From a bacterium (GTDB lineage Bacteria; Planctomycetota; Planctomycetia; Kolteriales; Kolteriaceae), in contig JAIELF010000024.1 of NCBI GenBank assembly GCA_019753235.1, forward strand, positions 121,565 through 185,564: a stretch of DNA of 64,000 nt. Reading direction: 5' to 3'. The translations under genes and the position numbers were made by a program. This document shows, in pieces, positions 51,659 through 59,964 of this stretch. The notes beneath the pieces were generated by a model that did no database searches, was not told the origin of the DNA, and saw only the letters and a program-made list of their open reading frames with translations. Numbering within the stretch: position 1 is the first letter of the stretch; each line of letters opens with the position of its first letter.

Positions 51659-53722
51659 TTAACTTCCGGTGGGGCGTTTCGGTCGTGGAATCATCGATTT
51701 GCCATTTTTGCCGGTGCGCCTTTTGCGTCGCTGCGGACCACTGGCCGAGAGGGGTTGCTCCCCTTTCAACTCCAGAATTCGGTCGCGAATCTTTGCAGCT
51801 CGCTCGAAATCGAGGTCGGCCGCCGCCGACTGCATCTCCGCCTCGAGCGCGTTCAAGTATTCGAGCGTTGCCCCCTCTTCAGAAGATTGGCCGGCCGCTT
51901 CGACCGCGATGCGCCGAGCGAGAATCTCCTCTTCAATCCCGGCCTTGATGGCCTTCTCGATCGTTTTGGGAGTGATGCCATGCTGCTGGTTGTAGGCCCG
52001 CTGCTTAGCGCGCCGGCGATCGGTCTCATCGATCGCCCGCTGCATGGAGGGTGTGACGGAATCGGCATAGAGAATGACCAGCGAGTTGATATTGCGGGCG
52101 GCTCGGCCGATCGTTTGAATGAGCGATGTTTCGCTCCGAAGGAATCCCTCCTTATCAGCATCTAGGATTGCCACTAGCGACACTTCCGGCAAGTCGAGGC
52201 CCTCTCGCAGGAGATTGACGCCGACCAACACATCGAAGTCGCCTTGCCGAAGCTCGCGGAGTAACTCAACACGTTCGATGGCATCGAGTTCCGAATGAAG
52301 CCACTTGCAGTTGATGTTTTCTTGATTGAGGTACGACGAGAGATCCTCGGCAAGACGCTTGGTAAGCGTCGTGACAAGGGTTCGCTCTTTTCTCACAATC
52401 CGATGACGAATCTGCTGAACAAGGTGTTGAACCTGGCCCCGGGCGGGATGAATCTCAATCGGTGGATCAATCAAACCGGTGGGCCGAATCACTTGTTCGA
52501 CGATTTCTCCGCCTGCCTTACCGAGTTCATGAGGGCCCGGCGTGGCCGACACAAAGACCACCTGCCCGACCATCTGTTCCCACTCGGCAAACTTCAGTGG
52601 GCGGTTGTCGAGCGCACTGGGGAGTCGAAAGCCATGATCAACGAGCGTCTGCTTTCGGCTTCGATCCCCCGCATACATTGCTTGAATCTGCGGGATGGTC
52701 TGATGCGATTCATCGATGAAGCAGAGATAGTCCTGCGGGAAAAAGTCGAGCAAGCAGTGCGGCCTTTCCCCCGGTGCTCGGCCAATGAGATGCCTGCTGT
52801 AATTCTCGATGCCAGGACAATGCCCCACCTCTTGAAGCATCTCTAAATCAAATCGCGTTCGAGCGCTGAGCCTTTGAGCTTCGAGCAGTTTCCCTTGCTG
52901 CTGAAACTCTTTCAGACGTTCGTCGAGTTCGGCGCGGATACTGGCGACAGCCGCCCCCAGTCGATCCTCGGGAAGAACAAAGTGCTTGGCTGGATAAATG
53001 TAAGTTTCGTCGACGACTTTGAGGGTTTGGCCACTCACCGGATGAATGGCCGAAATCTGATCGATCTCGTCGCCGAACAGTTCAATGCGATAGGCAAACT
53101 CTTCGTAGGCCGGCCAGAGTTCAACAACGTCCCCGCGAACGCGAAACGTCCCGCGAACGAACTCGACGTCGTTTCGGTTGTAAAGAATATCGATCAATCG
53201 GCGAAGGAGATCGTCGCGGTCGATAGACTCTCCCTTGATGAGTCGAATCTGCATCCTTTTGTAATCGATCGGCGAACCTAAACCGTAAATGCACGAGACA
53301 CTGGCAACAATGACAACATCTCGGCGGCTGATCAACGAACTGGTCGAGGCCAACCGAAGTCGATCGAGTTCGGAGTTGATCGACGCATCTTTCTCGATGT
53401 AGATGTCGCGTTGAGGAATATACGCTTCCGGCTGATAGTAGTCGTAGTAACTGACAAAGTAGTGAACCGCGTGATCAGGAAAGAACTCGCGAAACTCAGA
53501 GAAGAGCTGGGCGGCCAGCGTCTTGTTGTGCGACAGAATGAGCGCGGGGCGACCGAGATTCTGAATCACGTTGGCCATCGTGAAGGTCTTTCCCGAACCG
53601 GTGACCCCCATTAAGACCTGCGATCGCTTTCCTTTGGTGATCCCTGCGGTGAGCTCGGCAATTGCCTGTGGTTGATCGCCGGCAGGCTGGTATGGGCTCT
53701 GGAGTTGAAAGATCTGATCCAT
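51659..53722 (-). CDS. uvrB: Excinuclease ABC subunit B
   Basis: A 687-residue DNA-damage recognition helicase of the UvrABC system. Walker A is [20 protein letters not shown], the beta-hairpin region includes [20 protein letters not shown], and the DEAD-like motif is [15 protein letters not shown]. Motifs V and VI are [20 protein letters not shown] and [17 protein letters not shown]. The C-terminal UVR domain for binding UvrC ([20 protein letters not shown]) is complete. The ATG at 53720-53722 gives [20 protein letters not shown]; upstream codons are open but unlike the family. No obvious SOS box was found before it. Confidence 0.96.
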   Translation of the reverse strand: MDQIFQLQSPYQPAGDQPQAIAELTAGITKGKRSQVLMGVTGSGKTFTMANVIQNLGRPALILSHNKTLAAQLFSEFREFFPDHAVHYFVSYYDYYQPEAYIPQRDIYIEKDASINSELDRLRLASTSSLISRRDVVIVASVSCIYGLGSPIDYKRMQIRLIKGESIDRDDLLRRLIDILYNRNDVEFVRGTFRVRGDVVELWPAYEEFAYRIELFGDEIDQISAIHPVSGQTLKVVDETYIYPAKHFVLPEDRLGAAVASIRAELDERLKEFQQQGKLLEAQRLSARTRFDLEMLQEVGHCPGIENYSRHLIGRAPGERPHCLLDFFPQDYLCFIDESHQTIPQIQAMYAGDRSRKQTLVDHGFRLPSALDNRPLKFAEWEQMVGQVVFVSATPGPHELGKAGGEIVEQVIRPTGLIDPPIEIHPARGQVQHLVQQIRHRIVRKERTLVTTLTKRLAEDLSSYLNQENINCKWLHSELDAIERVELLRELRQGDFDVLVGVNLLREGLDLPEVSLVAILDADKEGFLRSETSLIQTIGRAARNINSLVILYADSVTPSMQRAIDETDRRRAKQRAYNQQHGITPKTIEKAIKAGIEEEILARRIAVEAAGQSSEEGATLEYLNALEAEMQSAAADLDFERAAKIRDRILELKGEQPLSASGPQRRKRRTGKNGKSMIPRPKRPTGS

Positions 53723-53895
53723 TCGACTTGGCTCGCCATGATCCATCGAATCGAGACCGTTCCACCTAGAGTCAGGCCAATCGACCCGACGACTCGGGAC
53801 GAAGCAGTCGGCATCCCGTTTCGCAAATGCTTCGCCCTGAACATCGTACCCTGGCCGAGCGGGAAAGGAACGATGGAAGGCCCATTCATGCGAAA

Positions 53896-53924
53896 GGGAC
53901 GCCCGGCTGGTCGGCCGGCGTCCC
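53896..53924 (-). terminator. Hairpin after rpmE2
   Basis: GGGACGCCCGGC (53896-53907) and GCCGGCGTCCC (53914-53924) pair with a single bulged base around a six-base loop, 31 bases beyond the rpmE2 stop codon. On the minus strand CTTTCG follows, so it may act as a terminator or processing stem. Confidence 0.5.
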
Positions 53925-53954
53925 CTCGCTGAAATCGGTAAGACAATCCGAAAC

Positions 53955-54218
53955 TTACGGAGTCGTCTTGGCACCCTTCCAGTTCTTGAACCGCTTCTGG
54001 AACTTCTCGACTTGTCCGGTGCTGTCGACGAACATGTTCTTGCCGGTGAAGAAGGGATGCGATGCCGAGCTGATGGGCACCGTCACCATCGGATACGTTT
54101 TGCCGTTGAACTCGATCGTCTGGTCGGCCTTCACGGTCGACCGAGTCAGGAACTTGAAGTCAGCGGCATGATCGTAGAAAACGACTTCCCGGTAATTGGG
54201 GTGAATGCCATCCTTCAT
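53955..54218 (-). CDS. rpmE2: 50S ribosomal protein L31 type B
   Basis: An 87-residue L31 of the type B (YkgM) class: [20 protein letters not shown] starts the protein and [28 protein letters not shown] follows. The CxxC zinc pairs of type A L31 are absent, as expected for the zinc-independent form, which in many bacteria replaces type A under zinc limitation. Here it lies alone between uvrB and a small membrane protein gene, so it could be the only or the alternative L31. AAGGAAAAG precedes the ATG. Confidence 0.95.
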   Translation of the reverse strand: MKDGIHPNYREVVFYDHAADFKFLTRSTVKADQTIEFNGKTYPMVTVPISSASHPFFTGKNMFVDSTGQVEKFQKRFKNWKGAKTTP

Positions 54219-54733
54219 CGAAACTTTTCCTTTTCACGAAAATCGCGGCGACTTCTTTCAAGCCCTTTGTTCTACGACCTGCGTGCTCCACAGGCAAGCG
54301 CTCACGCTGGTTTGGCCCCCCGGAATCAAAACGTCCCAAACCCTTACTAGACAGAGATCTCCGACGACCTGGCAGAGCTGATAAGGCGAATGATATGTCG
54401 GGGCTGGCATCGGAAAGAGAGCGGAGGAAAAGTTCCTTTTCCGGCCGACAATTCCGCTTCGACAACAATTGGCCCATCCATCAACAATCCGAGACCGATT
54501 TTCGGCAATTTTCCGCGCCGGGTGCCGAATGGACCTAGAGAGGCAGGCTTTGATGTTCGCACCGGAAATGCCGTCGCCAACGGCTCGGGTCAAAAAGCGA
54601 AGATCGGCCACTTGCCTCGAAGGCGAGCGGCTCCTCTTTGCGGAACTACTTCGGGGAGTATGGTCGGTAGGACCGATCTTGACCGCTCCAGCAGCTTGGC
54701 TGCCGATTGATGTCCTTTTAATGGTGGGAGACC
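54219..54733. other. Intergenic region between rpmE2 and a small membrane protein gene
   Basis: 515 bases without a supported gene; open frames on both strands here have no convincing SD or recognisable product. A short perfect hairpin GGAAAAG-TTC-CTTTTCC lies at 54426-54442. The promoters of the divergent rpmE2 and the small membrane protein gene are expected here. No Zur box could be assigned. Confidence 0.45.
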
Positions 54734-55021
54734 ATGAGCACGGTAATCTCCGCTTTCTTTGTGGTCGGATTGATGGTGATCGGATTCGTCTCTCTGGCAC
54801 AAAGCCGACGAACGAGCAGCCTGCGCCTTCGGCAACGGAATATCCGCTGGGCCATGGGGGCGTTCGGCACCCTGACGATCACGGTGCTCGTCACCCTGTT
54901 GGGCGAAACAGTTCAAACGCTGGTCATCATTGCCGCTTCCTTTTGGCTGGCGCGCCACCTTTATCGCGGAACGTCACCGTGGGTTCGCTTCCTGGAGAAG
55001 AAGGTCGCGAGCTTGCTTTAA
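54734..55021 (+). CDS. Small two-helix membrane protein
   Basis: A 95-residue protein with two hydrophobic segments (STVISAFFVVGLMVIGFVSL and AMGAFGTLTITVLVTLLGE, extended by VQTLVIIAASFWLA) and basic loops, suggesting a small integral membrane protein. I do not recognise a family. GGGAG lies 5 bases before the ATG. Its last 48 bases overlap the 3' end of the convergent large membrane protein gene. Confidence 0.55.
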   Translation: MSTVISAFFVVGLMVIGFVSLAQSRRTSSLRLRQRNIRWAMGAFGTLTITVLVTLLGETVQTLVIIAASFWLARHLYRGTSPWVRFLEKKVASLL

Positions 55022-57583
55022 CCATCGCTGATCCGCCGGCGAAAGGTCCTCGGTGGGAACCTCGGCGATGGTTCGTTCGAGCGCATGTCGGTCCTCGGCC
55101 AGCGCCGCGAACACCACTCGAAAAAGCGATTGTTGGACCTGACGCTGTTCATTGGCACCATCATCTCGAATCGGTTGGATACGATCGGGAGATAGTAGCG
55201 TCTTACCCCCAACGACCTTTTGAGCGATCAAGGCATCGAAGCGCCAAAGTCGCTCCGAGAGCTTCATTCTCTCCTCGATCGGAACCTGTTCGCGATTCTT
55301 CTCAATGCCGGCGATCGCTTGGGCAAACGCCCCTGCTCTTCCCGCTTTCACGTAACTGTCGAAGGAAACGACGGTCATTTCGGGGGGATTCGTGGGCAGC
55401 GGGCGAGACTCTAGCTGCCGTTGCTTTTCGCCGATAGCTTGATCGATATCGTTACGAAGTTGCTTTTCCATCCTCGATATGGCCGGTTGAAGGCCAATCG
55501 CTTCGAGCACGTCGATGCTTTCATCGATTGCCCCGACGTCGACCAGCGACTCGGCAAAAATGAGCGAGAGCATGGTATCGCCTGGATTCTCATTCAAGAC
55601 TCGACGTGCCCACGCTCGGCCATACCCACCTAGCCATCGGGCCGGATCGTTTATCTCGCCTTTATCGATGCCCGAAATCAAAAGCCTTTCCATTAAAAGC
55701 AAAGCCGCCGCGAAGGCGCGGCGCTGCTCGTGATACTCGCTGAAACGCCCGCGCCAGCTCCCCCCCGTTTCGTATTCGCCACGCATTTCCATGATGGAGA
55801 GTCGAAGAGCTCGCCAGAGAACCTTTTCGATGAGTTCCGCGGGCGCTCCCGGCTTCGCCATCAATGCCTGCGCCAAGTAAACCAGCCGAATGGAATCGCG
55901 TCGATCCGACCCCGATGGCCGAACTCGCGTCCCGCCTGCCCCGCCACGATCAAACCCGACCGCTTCATCCGAGCCGACGTCAAAGAGGCCCTCGAGAAAA
56001 TCGAATGGTCGAACCTCTGCGGGGAGCGGGTAAGTCGCCCTGACAAAAACCGCGGCGACATGATCCCAATGGATGCATCGCCAAAGAGGACTCGCTAGGA
56101 GCGTGGCTTGCATACCAAGGTTGTTTTGACCGTCGGCAACAACCAGCGGAACATCGAGCGCATCGAGCATCACCAATCCGCCGGTCGTACCCTGTTCGAG
56201 CGAAGCTTGAATCTCGCGGTATTGACGATAGGTTTGCTCGGAATTGACTTCTAATCGGGGATCCATCAAAACTTTTCTCTCGGGGCCGCACGCAAAGATG
56301 TAGTTGGCCGCATGCCCCAGATGAAAGACCGCCGCCCGCATCGGCATGCCAGGCTTCGCGCACAGATCCATCGCGGCCAAGCTGAAATGATCGCGATGCA
56401 GACCCACGCCAAACTGCCGATCGCTTCGCACGAGAAACGACCATGTCCCGCCCATCCATGCCAGCCCCACCATGAGCGTGACCATCAAGGCCAGCGAGCG
56501 GACAAAAAGGGGACGCATCGACCAAGTGATATGCGGACCGAAGTTTGCCACCGAAAGCATCGAGGCGACGATCGCCCAATGGCCCACATTGCGAACCGAT
56601 TGCCAAGCGAAGAACCCGAACGCGATCAACGGCAACAGACGAAAGATCGCGCGACCACCGAAGATTGCTTGCCGATCAACAACAACACTGACCAATGCCA
56701 AAGGGGCCAGAAGAAGGGTCATCGCGATGTAACCGGCGCGATAGCCCCCGTCTGCGATCAGGATCGGCATCGGCACCAGTTCGCCAATCGATTCGCGGTA
56801 GATCTGTCCCGACTGTGGATCAATCTTTTGGAAGACATCGAACAGAAACAGAACGTTCTGGATGCCGTAGGGACTCACCAAACAACTGGCGAAAACCAAA
56901 CCGGCAACGACACTCAACCGAAGAGTACCCACGCGACGCGCCGGCCCGCCGATGATCGCCTCAAGCAGAAAGATGCCCATCAAGATCGGTCCGAAGACGT
57001 ACAAGCTCTGCACGTTCGACCAAAAAACCTGGATCGGGATTAATGCCCAAAGCAGATGAGGTCGATCGGCCGAGCGCAAAAGGATTGCCAAGTCGATCGC
57101 CAGAAAGAGCATCGAGAGAAGTTCGGGACGAACATTGAATCGCCCCGACATCGCGATCAGCGCGACAAAAAAGATCATCCAACTAAACCATGCCGGCGAC
57201 TCTGGTCGACGAGCCAAAAGCATAACCGCCATGGTGAGCGATACCAACGAGGCCTGCATCACCACCAGGCCCGCTACCCCCCCTGCCCCGTATACTGTCG
57301 CGACGAGCCATTGAAAGCCCCAGTGCACGTCGATCCAGACACGATCCGTCGATGAGAAGCAGTACCAGTCGGTGCTCGGCCAGCCGAGAGTCGGAAGGAG
57401 CTGACCGGTTTTGAGATGCCACCAAGCGTCGTAGTCGGCCAGTTCGTTGAGCGCCAGCAAGAAGGCCAAACCGACCAGCAGGATCCCCGTCCACGAGGCG
57501 TCGGCGAGCGACGATCGTTGGCAGGAGGGAGATGGCACGTTCACCGTTGAGCCTGCCCGTTCGTTCGTTTTGAGGAAAGCCAT
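54974..57583 (-). CDS. Large membrane protein, GT-C glycosyltransferase-like
   Basis: An 869-residue protein with about ten membrane segments in the first 400 residues and a soluble C-terminal region of about 450 residues, partly helical and TPR-like (for example LNENPGDTMLSLIFAESLVD). The first periplasmic loop, NELADYDAWWHLKTGQLLPT, matches the D-x-WWH-x-x-x-G pattern of planctomycete and other GT-C-type membrane proteins that use lipid-linked sugars. No fully diagnostic catalytic motif was found, so glycosyl transfer is a guess. The start is uncertain; I use the ATG at 57581-57583, and a TTG about 18 codons upstream is possible. Confidence 0.6.
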   Translation of the reverse strand: MAFLKTNERAGSTVNVPSPSCQRSSLADASWTGILLVGLAFLLALNELADYDAWWHLKTGQLLPTLGWPSTDWYCFSSTDRVWIDVHWGFQWLVATVYGAGGVAGLVVMQASLVSLTMAVMLLARRPESPAWFSWMIFFVALIAMSGRFNVRPELLSMLFLAIDLAILLRSADRPHLLWALIPIQVFWSNVQSLYVFGPILMGIFLLEAIIGGPARRVGTLRLSVVAGLVFASCLVSPYGIQNVLFLFDVFQKIDPQSGQIYRESIGELVPMPILIADGGYRAGYIAMTLLLAPLALVSVVVDRQAIFGGRAIFRLLPLIAFGFFAWQSVRNVGHWAIVASMLSVANFGPHITWSMRPLFVRSLALMVTLMVGLAWMGGTWSFLVRSDRQFGVGLHRDHFSLAAMDLCAKPGMPMRAAVFHLGHAANYIFACGPERKVLMDPRLEVNSEQTYRQYREIQASLEQGTTGGLVMLDALDVPLVVADGQNNLGMQATLLASPLWRCIHWDHVAAVFVRATYPLPAEVRPFDFLEGLFDVGSDEAVGFDRGGAGGTRVRPSGSDRRDSIRLVYLAQALMAKPGAPAELIEKVLWRALRLSIMEMRGEYETGGSWRGRFSEYHEQRRAFAAALLLMERLLISGIDKGEINDPARWLGGYGRAWARRVLNENPGDTMLSLIFAESLVDVGAIDESIDVLEAIGLQPAISRMEKQLRNDIDQAIGEKQRQLESRPLPTNPPEMTVVSFDSYVKAGRAGAFAQAIAGIEKNREQVPIEERMKLSERLWRFDALIAQKVVGGKTLLSPDRIQPIRDDGANEQRQVQQSLFRVVFAALAEDRHALERTIAEVPTEDLSPADQRWLKQARDLLLQEANPR

Positions 57584-57797
57584 CACTGGGCAGAACCCAT
57601 CCGCCACCACCCCCCTTTTTACGAATGAACCGGGCAATCTCGTTCACAGACGAGAGAACTTGTGTCGAAGAGATCGGTCGAGAACGCGATCCTTAGTCAT
57701 CCCATCACGATCGTCCCGCATCCTCTGCTCCGACACAGATGACACCCAGTATCACAACAGGATGGCAGCTCTTGCCCCCGCACGGTACAATGGCAAT

Positions 57798-58337
57798 ATG
57801 GTGATTCATACGCACAGTGAATTGAGAGCGAATTTGCCGCTCGAAGACGACGGGGCGGGCTTGCCGGCAATCCCGGTCAGCCAACATCCGGTCTCGAAGT
57901 TTCGCGAGTTTCTTGACCTGAAGAAGCTCAAGGTGACCGGCGAGCGAATGAAAATCATCGAGCATGTGTTCGAACGGCACAATCACTTCGAGGCCGATCA
58001 GCTTTTGCAGAGCATGCGTGATCGCGGAATGCGCGTCAGCCGACCAACCGTTTACCGGACACTAAGCTTGCTCGTCGAAGCGGGGCTGCTGCGAGAATTG
58101 CGGTTCGGCAGGCGCTCGGCGTACGAACATAACTACGGCTACCCCTCGCATGAACATCTTTACTGTGAGAAGTGCGGCAACGTCGTCGAGTTCGTCAGCG
58201 AAGAGCTCAACCGACTTCAGGACGAAATCTGTCAAAAGAATGGTTTCCAAGCCGAGCAACGGCAATTCATCATCTACGGGACTTGCTCGGCTTGCCGACA
58301 GAAGCGACAAACCAATCGAAAATATGATCTGATCTGA
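57798..58337 (+). CDS. Fur-family metal-responsive transcription regulator
   Basis: A 179-residue repressor of the Fur/Zur/PerR group. The winged helix includes TGERMKIIEHVFERHNHFEA and RVSRPTVYRTLSLLVEAGLL, the recognition helix. The metal-sensing region has HEHLYCEKCGNVVEFVSEEL with a CxxC pair, and GTCSACRQK supplies the second structural zinc pair. The N-terminus is about 40 residues longer than E. coli Fur, so the start is uncertain: ATG 57798 (no clear SD) is used and ATG 57762 is an alternative. No iron-uptake operon lies next to it, so the regulon and metal are unknown; the nearby rpmE2, a zinc-free L31, makes a Zur role worth testing. Confidence 0.88.
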   Translation: MVIHTHSELRANLPLEDDGAGLPAIPVSQHPVSKFREFLDLKKLKVTGERMKIIEHVFERHNHFEADQLLQSMRDRGMRVSRPTVYRTLSLLVEAGLLRELRFGRRSAYEHNYGYPSHEHLYCEKCGNVVEFVSEELNRLQDEICQKNGFQAEQRQFIIYGTCSACRQKRQTNRKYDLI

Positions 58338-58365
58338 TCCAACCTGCTCGTCCCTTTCGCACCCT

Positions 58366-59910
58366 TCATCGACGAATCGGCAATGGATCCGTTTGATCCT
58401 TTTCCGCGTGATTCGTTTTGGGAGTCAGACGAGTGACTCTTATCGCCACCTCTGAAGAACCTGGCCGGCGGGGAAACTCGACCAATACCTGACCGGCGGC
58501 ACTAAGCTCGAATGCTTCTTCGAGACCGCGTGGCGGAGAACTCTCCATCGAACAATCGAGGACTGCCCAGGCAGGCGACGAGAGAGAGGTCGGAATCGCC
58601 ATCGGCCGCCCAGAGAAAAACGCACTGACCCAACTTGGATCAAAAACCGACTGGCTTGGCTCAGTCTGATGCGCGAGCCAATCTGCCGCTTGGCGATGAG
58701 CCCATCGGTCCGCATGAAGTCGCTGGGTCACCGTCGGCCAAGCGAGAACACCCGCCACCAACAAGGAACCGGCGTAGGCAACACGAATCGCCAAGGATTC
58801 TGGAACATTCGCGAACCACCGAAGACGCCATAGATACAGAGCCGTCGACTCGATTCCCGCAGCCGCCCCGAAACCAAGGATCGGCAAGATCGGCATGAAG
58901 TATCGGCCGGTCAAAAACCCCGCTTTCCATCGGCACCAGACTAGCATCAAAAACGTTGCCACCAGCAAGCACCCGAGAAGAATCACCCCACGCCTTTGGC
59001 CGAGACCACCGTTCCAAAGGCCGATCGCAAAGAAGATGAGCAGCAGTACGCGGGTCTCTTGAGAGAGTTCCCAAACCGCGATCCCCGAAGCCACAACGAA
59101 GCCGATCACCTGGTTTTCGTTCGCCGCCGGCATTATGCGATCCAAGGGAGTCTTCGAATCGCTTGCCCCTGGTTCTCCCGCAGTAGCGTTCCCCACGAAA
59201 GCACGCGCGGTGTTGCTCGGCGAGATTTCTCCTCGCAAATAGGCGTGTGCCGAAAGAAGTATCACGGAGGGCATGACAAGCAACATCAACTGGGCAAGTC
59301 GGAGTTCTTTTTTCCAAACGAGGACCAGCGCCATTCCGCCCAAAACCAGACCCCAAACGAGAGCGTCGGGCCGAGTCAGAGCGGCAAAGCCCAGCAACAA
59401 CGAAACCAATCCCAAAGACACATACGACCGAGGCTTTGTCATCGCAAAGAGAAGAACCGCTAGCGCCGACCAGAGGAGAGCCGCCGAGACATTGTCAGCG
59501 AGGATATCGACGGAGTAACGGATTTGCCGCGGGAGGAGCGAGACCAGCGCGCATCCCCACCAGGCACGAATCGGACCGAACAACCGAATGCCGACGCCGA
59601 ATGCGGCTAAGAGAAAGAGCAGGTATGCCAATATGCCGAGTGCTTGACTCGATCGCCACCAAGCCTCTGGAGTGGTGGCGCCGCCAAACCATTTGATCCC
59701 CGCCAAAAGGGCTGGATAAACCGGCAGCGTTTCGATTGCCGTGAGAGCCTGACTCGCGGGAAGTGTCAGCCATTGATCCGCCGCCGACCAATACCGAATC
59801 GCGTCTTTATTGGGGGACACCGCTCGAAGCGCCACCCAGCAACGAGGGATCAAGATCAACAGGACGAGCCCGACCCACAGGAACAGCAGACTTCGCCGAG
59901 ATAAATCCAT
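58366..59910 (-). CDS. Membrane glycosyltransferase, family 39-like
   Basis: A 514-residue integral membrane protein with about ten hydrophobic segments, resembling family 39 (ArnT/PMT-like) transferases that move sugars from undecaprenyl or dolichyl phosphate onto lipids or proteins. The first loop after helix 1 contains AVSPNKDAIRYWSAADQWLT; an acidic residue there is the usual catalytic position. Family members end in a soluble domain, here about residues 400-514. AAGGA lies about 7 bases before the ATG at 59908-59910. It is downstream of alaS in an operon with an HtrA-like protease gene, an envelope-stress-like context. Confidence 0.7.
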   Translation of the reverse strand: MDLSRRSLLFLWVGLVLLILIPRCWVALRAVSPNKDAIRYWSAADQWLTLPASQALTAIETLPVYPALLAGIKWFGGATTPEAWWRSSQALGILAYLLFLLAAFGVGIRLFGPIRAWWGCALVSLLPRQIRYSVDILADNVSAALLWSALAVLLFAMTKPRSYVSLGLVSLLLGFAALTRPDALVWGLVLGGMALVLVWKKELRLAQLMLLVMPSVILLSAHAYLRGEISPSNTARAFVGNATAGEPGASDSKTPLDRIMPAANENQVIGFVVASGIAVWELSQETRVLLLIFFAIGLWNGGLGQRRGVILLGCLLVATFLMLVWCRWKAGFLTGRYFMPILPILGFGAAAGIESTALYLWRLRWFANVPESLAIRVAYAGSLLVAGVLAWPTVTQRLHADRWAHRQAADWLAHQTEPSQSVFDPSWVSAFFSGRPMAIPTSLSSPAWAVLDCSMESSPPRGLEEAFELSAAGQVLVEFPRRPGSSEVAIRVTRLTPKTNHAEKDQTDPLPIRR

Positions 59911-59964
59911 CGAGCCATCCTTGGCCAAGCGACGCCGGCAATTGCATGACCGTTTGCCGGCCGA

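Noticed and set aside
54469..55437. A 322-codon plus-strand open frame across the end of the large membrane protein gene
   Set aside because: No recognisable product, no SD, and most of it is antisense to the GT-C-like gene; the shorter 54734-55021 frame has SD support.
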